From Hydrogenophaga sp. (GTDB lineage: Bacteria > Pseudomonadota > Gammaproteobacteria > Burkholderiales > Burkholderiaceae_C): 64,000 bases of DNA. The stretch covers positions 124,001 to 188,000 of the forward strand of contig NZ_JAUCZF010000006.1 of the NCBI RefSeq assembly GCF_030373245.1, given 5' to 3'. Below, one piece after another: positions 62,339 through 64,000 of this stretch. Both the position numbers and the translations under genes were made by a program. The notes under the pieces are model-generated. The model did not search any database. It was given only the letters and a program-made list of their open reading frames with translations, and was not told the DNA's origin. How positions within the stretch are numbered: position 1 is the first letter of the stretch; each line of letters starts with the position of its first letter.

Positions 62339-63286
62339 TCAGCCGACGGTCTCTGCGGGCATCAGCTCGGGAAACAGCGCCTGCATCACCAGCTTGGGAC
62401 GGCGGTCGACGGTGAACAGGCCCCAGTGCTTCTCGGGCTCCAGCGGGTCGGGCGATCCCTTCCAGTTTTCGTCAAACGCTTCGAACACGAAACAGAGCAG
62501 GCCTTCTGCCCGTGTCCAGTCCATCAGGTCCTGGTAATAGATGGCCTGCAGTTCCTGCACGGCGTGCTCAGCATGCATGCCCCGACCGTTGCTGTTGGTG
62601 CACCAGCCGGCCTCGGTGATGACGACCGGTTTGTCGGGGTACAGGCTGGTCACGCTGCGCACGTTGTCCTTGGTGTAGTCCAGCGCTTCGTGGATGTGCT
62701 TGTATTCCCACACCGGGTAGGTGTGCAGCGAGATGAAGTCGAGCTCGGCCACCAGGTCGCGCAGTTTGTGCTGCCAGGGCACATAGTTCTCGCAGAAGGT
62801 CACTGGCTGCGGCACCGCCGCCTTCACCTGGCGAACGTAGCGGATCATCTGCGACACCGGAACGTAGTGGTCGGTCCAGTCGACTGTGGCCTCGTTGCCC
62901 ACCGCCACCGAGAACACAATGTCGGAGTAGCGATTGGCCAGGGCAATCAGGCGCGCGATCTCGGCTTCGTTTTCGGAGCGGCTCGCTTCAAGCTGCTCTT
63001 CTGAAAAGGTGGCGCCCCAGGGGCAGCCGAAGTTGTTCATCTCGGCACCCAGGTAGGCGCCCAGCATCACCTGAAACGGCAGCCGATCCTCGGCGATGAC
63101 CTGCAGCACCCTGTCTGCATGCGGGCTGCAGTCGTACAGACGAAGCAGCTTCCAGTGTTTGCGCAGGATGGTGAGGTCTTCGCGAATCTCGTCAAGCGAC
63201 GGGTAAGTCTGCTCACCCGGGTTCTGGCCGTCTCGATAGCCGCTGTAGCAAATGGCGTTGCCCGAAGGCAGGGTCAGCTGGGTCAT
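62339..63286 (-). CDS. GH17 beta-1,3-glucanase/exo-enzyme, cytoplasmic
   Basis: A 315-residue single-domain GH17-like enzyme without signal peptide. The acid/base Glu is in SVAVGNEATVDW and the nucleophile in PVVITEAGWCTNS; FVFEAFDENWKG closes the barrel. Likely acts on imported laminari-oligosaccharides. It starts 4 nt after the stop of the preceding GH17 gene and is followed after 76 nt by the transporter-GH17 fusion, all on the minus strand. Confidence 0.88.
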   Translation of the reverse strand: MTQLTLPSGNAICYSGYRDGQNPGEQTYPSLDEIREDLTILRKHWKLLRLYDCSPHADRVLQVIAEDRLPFQVMLGAYLGAEMNNFGCPWGATFSEEQLEASRSENEAEIARLIALANRYSDIVFSVAVGNEATVDWTDHYVPVSQMIRYVRQVKAAVPQPVTFCENYVPWQHKLRDLVAELDFISLHTYPVWEYKHIHEALDYTKDNVRSVTSLYPDKPVVITEAGWCTNSNGRGMHAEHAVQELQAIYYQDLMDWTRAEGLLCFVFEAFDENWKGSPDPLEPEKHWGLFTVDRRPKLVMQALFPELMPAETVG

Positions 63287-63290
63287 CAGA

Positions 63291-64000
63291 TCATCCGAAT
63301 TTGAGTGCACCGTCTTTGTCCCACAAGCCCCAATAGGCCCCCACGTCGCCCTCGGCGCCCACCTTCCAGGCTTCGTCGAAAGCGGCGAAATAGAAGATCT
63401 CGATACCGTCTTCTTCGGCCCAGCGGCAGCAGTCGACGAAGTACTGCATCGCGCCTTCACGCGAAGGCACCGAGCCATGGAACGGACTGCCCTGATCGGG
63501 CCAGCCGGTTTCACTGATGAGCACGCGCTTGCCCGGCGCGGCGGCGCGCGTACGAGCCACCATGGTCTGCATGTAGGCCAGGGCCTGCTCGCGCGGGCAA
63601 CCTTCCCAGAAGGGATAGCAGTTGGTCATCACCACGTCGCAGGCGGCGGTGATGCGCGGGTGTTTCTCGAACAGGTAGTAAGCGTCGACGTAACCCACTG
63701 GCACACCGGGCAGTGCGTCCTTCACGCGCTCGATGCAAGCGAGCAGTTCGTCTTCGCTCATGTCCTCGCGCAGCAGCACTTCGTTGCCAACCGCCACGAT
63801 GTCGGCGTGGCCGGCGCGCGCGACCTCGATCACCCCCTGAAGTTCGCGCTCGTTGATTTCCGCGTCGGTGCCCAGCCAGGCGCCGACCAGCGTCTTCAGG
63901 CCGAGCTCGTGGGCGACACGCGGCGTGTGCTCGTGGCCATCGGTGCACGAAAAACTGCGCACCCAGCGCGCATGCGGCTGCAGGATGCGCATCCGCTCCC
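63291..64000 (-). CDS. GH17 glucanase, 5' part outside window
   Basis: At least 236 codons of a GH17-like barrel, closely related to the domain fused to the symporter (RWVRSFSCTDGHEH aligns with RWVRSFACTEGHEM; GLWDKDGALKFG with GLWDKDERPKYG). Acid/base Glu in GNEVLLREDMSEDE, nucleophile in VLISETGWPDQG. The frame runs open to the window edge, so the N-terminus and any fused domain lie beyond 64000. The ATG at 63992 is internal. Confidence 0.88.
   Translation of the reverse strand, partial: ERMRILQPHARWVRSFSCTDGHEHTPRVAHELGLKTLVGAWLGTDAEINERELQGVIEVARAGHADIVAVGNEVLLREDMSEDELLACIERVKDALPGVPVGYVDAYYLFEKHPRITAACDVVMTNCYPFWEGCPREQALAYMQTMVARTRAAAPGKRVLISETGWPDQGSPFHGSVPSREGAMQYFVDCCRWAEEDGIEIFYFAAFDEAWKVGAEGDVGAYWGLWDKDGALKFG

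Noticed and set aside
1..64000. CRISPR arrays, rRNA and tRNA genes
   Set aside because: No regularly spaced short repeats with unique spacers, and no tRNA or rRNA-like sequence noticed by eye.

Overview
The window is high-GC DNA from a betaproteobacterium. The set of household genes (glmS, glmU, cca, slt, glk, otsBA, an NDUFA9-type epimerase, DUF2726, DUF2917 and DUF6279 proteins) points to Burkholderiales, most likely Comamonadaceae (Hydrogenophaga-like; inferred from gene content, not from a search).

Layout. (1) 1-9,236: an accessory island just downstream of the 3' end of glmS. It opens with three overlapping genes (a truncated AAA+ ATPase, a HAD phosphatase and a zinc-ribbon-like protein) and a secreted nuclease. 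Then comes a run of minus-strand orphan genes, several of polymorphic-toxin immunity type (SMI1/KNR4, DUF2314+DUF2185), separated by a recurrent GC-rich spacer motif. A TetR / membrane protein / beta-lactamase-like operon with a perfect 16-bp operator follows, then a 5'-truncated SRAP peptidase relic. Next to glmS lie three direct repeats and a TGT terminus 24 bp past the stop codon, resembling a Tn7-like transposon end at the classical attTn7 position. (2) 9,237-31,448: mostly core genes. These are glmS, an AsnC regulator, glmU, a GntR-linked polar amino-acid ABC importer, an AAA+ protein, a beta-lactamase-fold/TetR/FAD-reductase cluster, a LysR regulator, an EamA exporter, a serine hydrolase with 5-formyl-THF cyclo-ligase, slt and an NDUFA9-type epimerase. 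(3) 31,516-38,502: a FadL/DUF302 operon divergent from a CsoR/CstR-type repressor across a G/C-tract palindrome, an 85-bp tandem repeat, a GST, cca and a TctDE-like two-component system. (4) 38,514-47,979: a MalFGK-type sugar importer divergent from otsB-GH15-otsA (trehalose metabolism), then glucokinase with a HexR-like site upstream.

(5) 48,000-64,000 (window end): the most striking region, a beta-glucan (laminarin-like) utilisation locus. It holds a surface lipoprotein with two nearly identical carbohydrate-binding modules, GH16 and GH81 endo-beta-1,3-glucanases in a coupled pair, an outer-membrane porin, a GH17 lipoprotein, a GH30 glucanase, and an operon of two leaderless GH17 enzymes followed by a GPH-type sugar:cation symporter fused to a GH17 domain. 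Five LacI-type operators (TGAAAGCGCTTTCA and variants) lie upstream of the surface protein, GH81 and the porin. The inferred model has four steps: the polymer is cut outside or at the cell surface by GH81, GH16 and GH17; oligosaccharides pass through the porin; the symporter imports them; its fused, probably cytoplasmic GH17 domain, with the leaderless GH17 and GH30 enzymes, finishes degradation. No SusC/D-like or TonB-dependent receptor is present in the window, and the LacI-family regulator is not in view.
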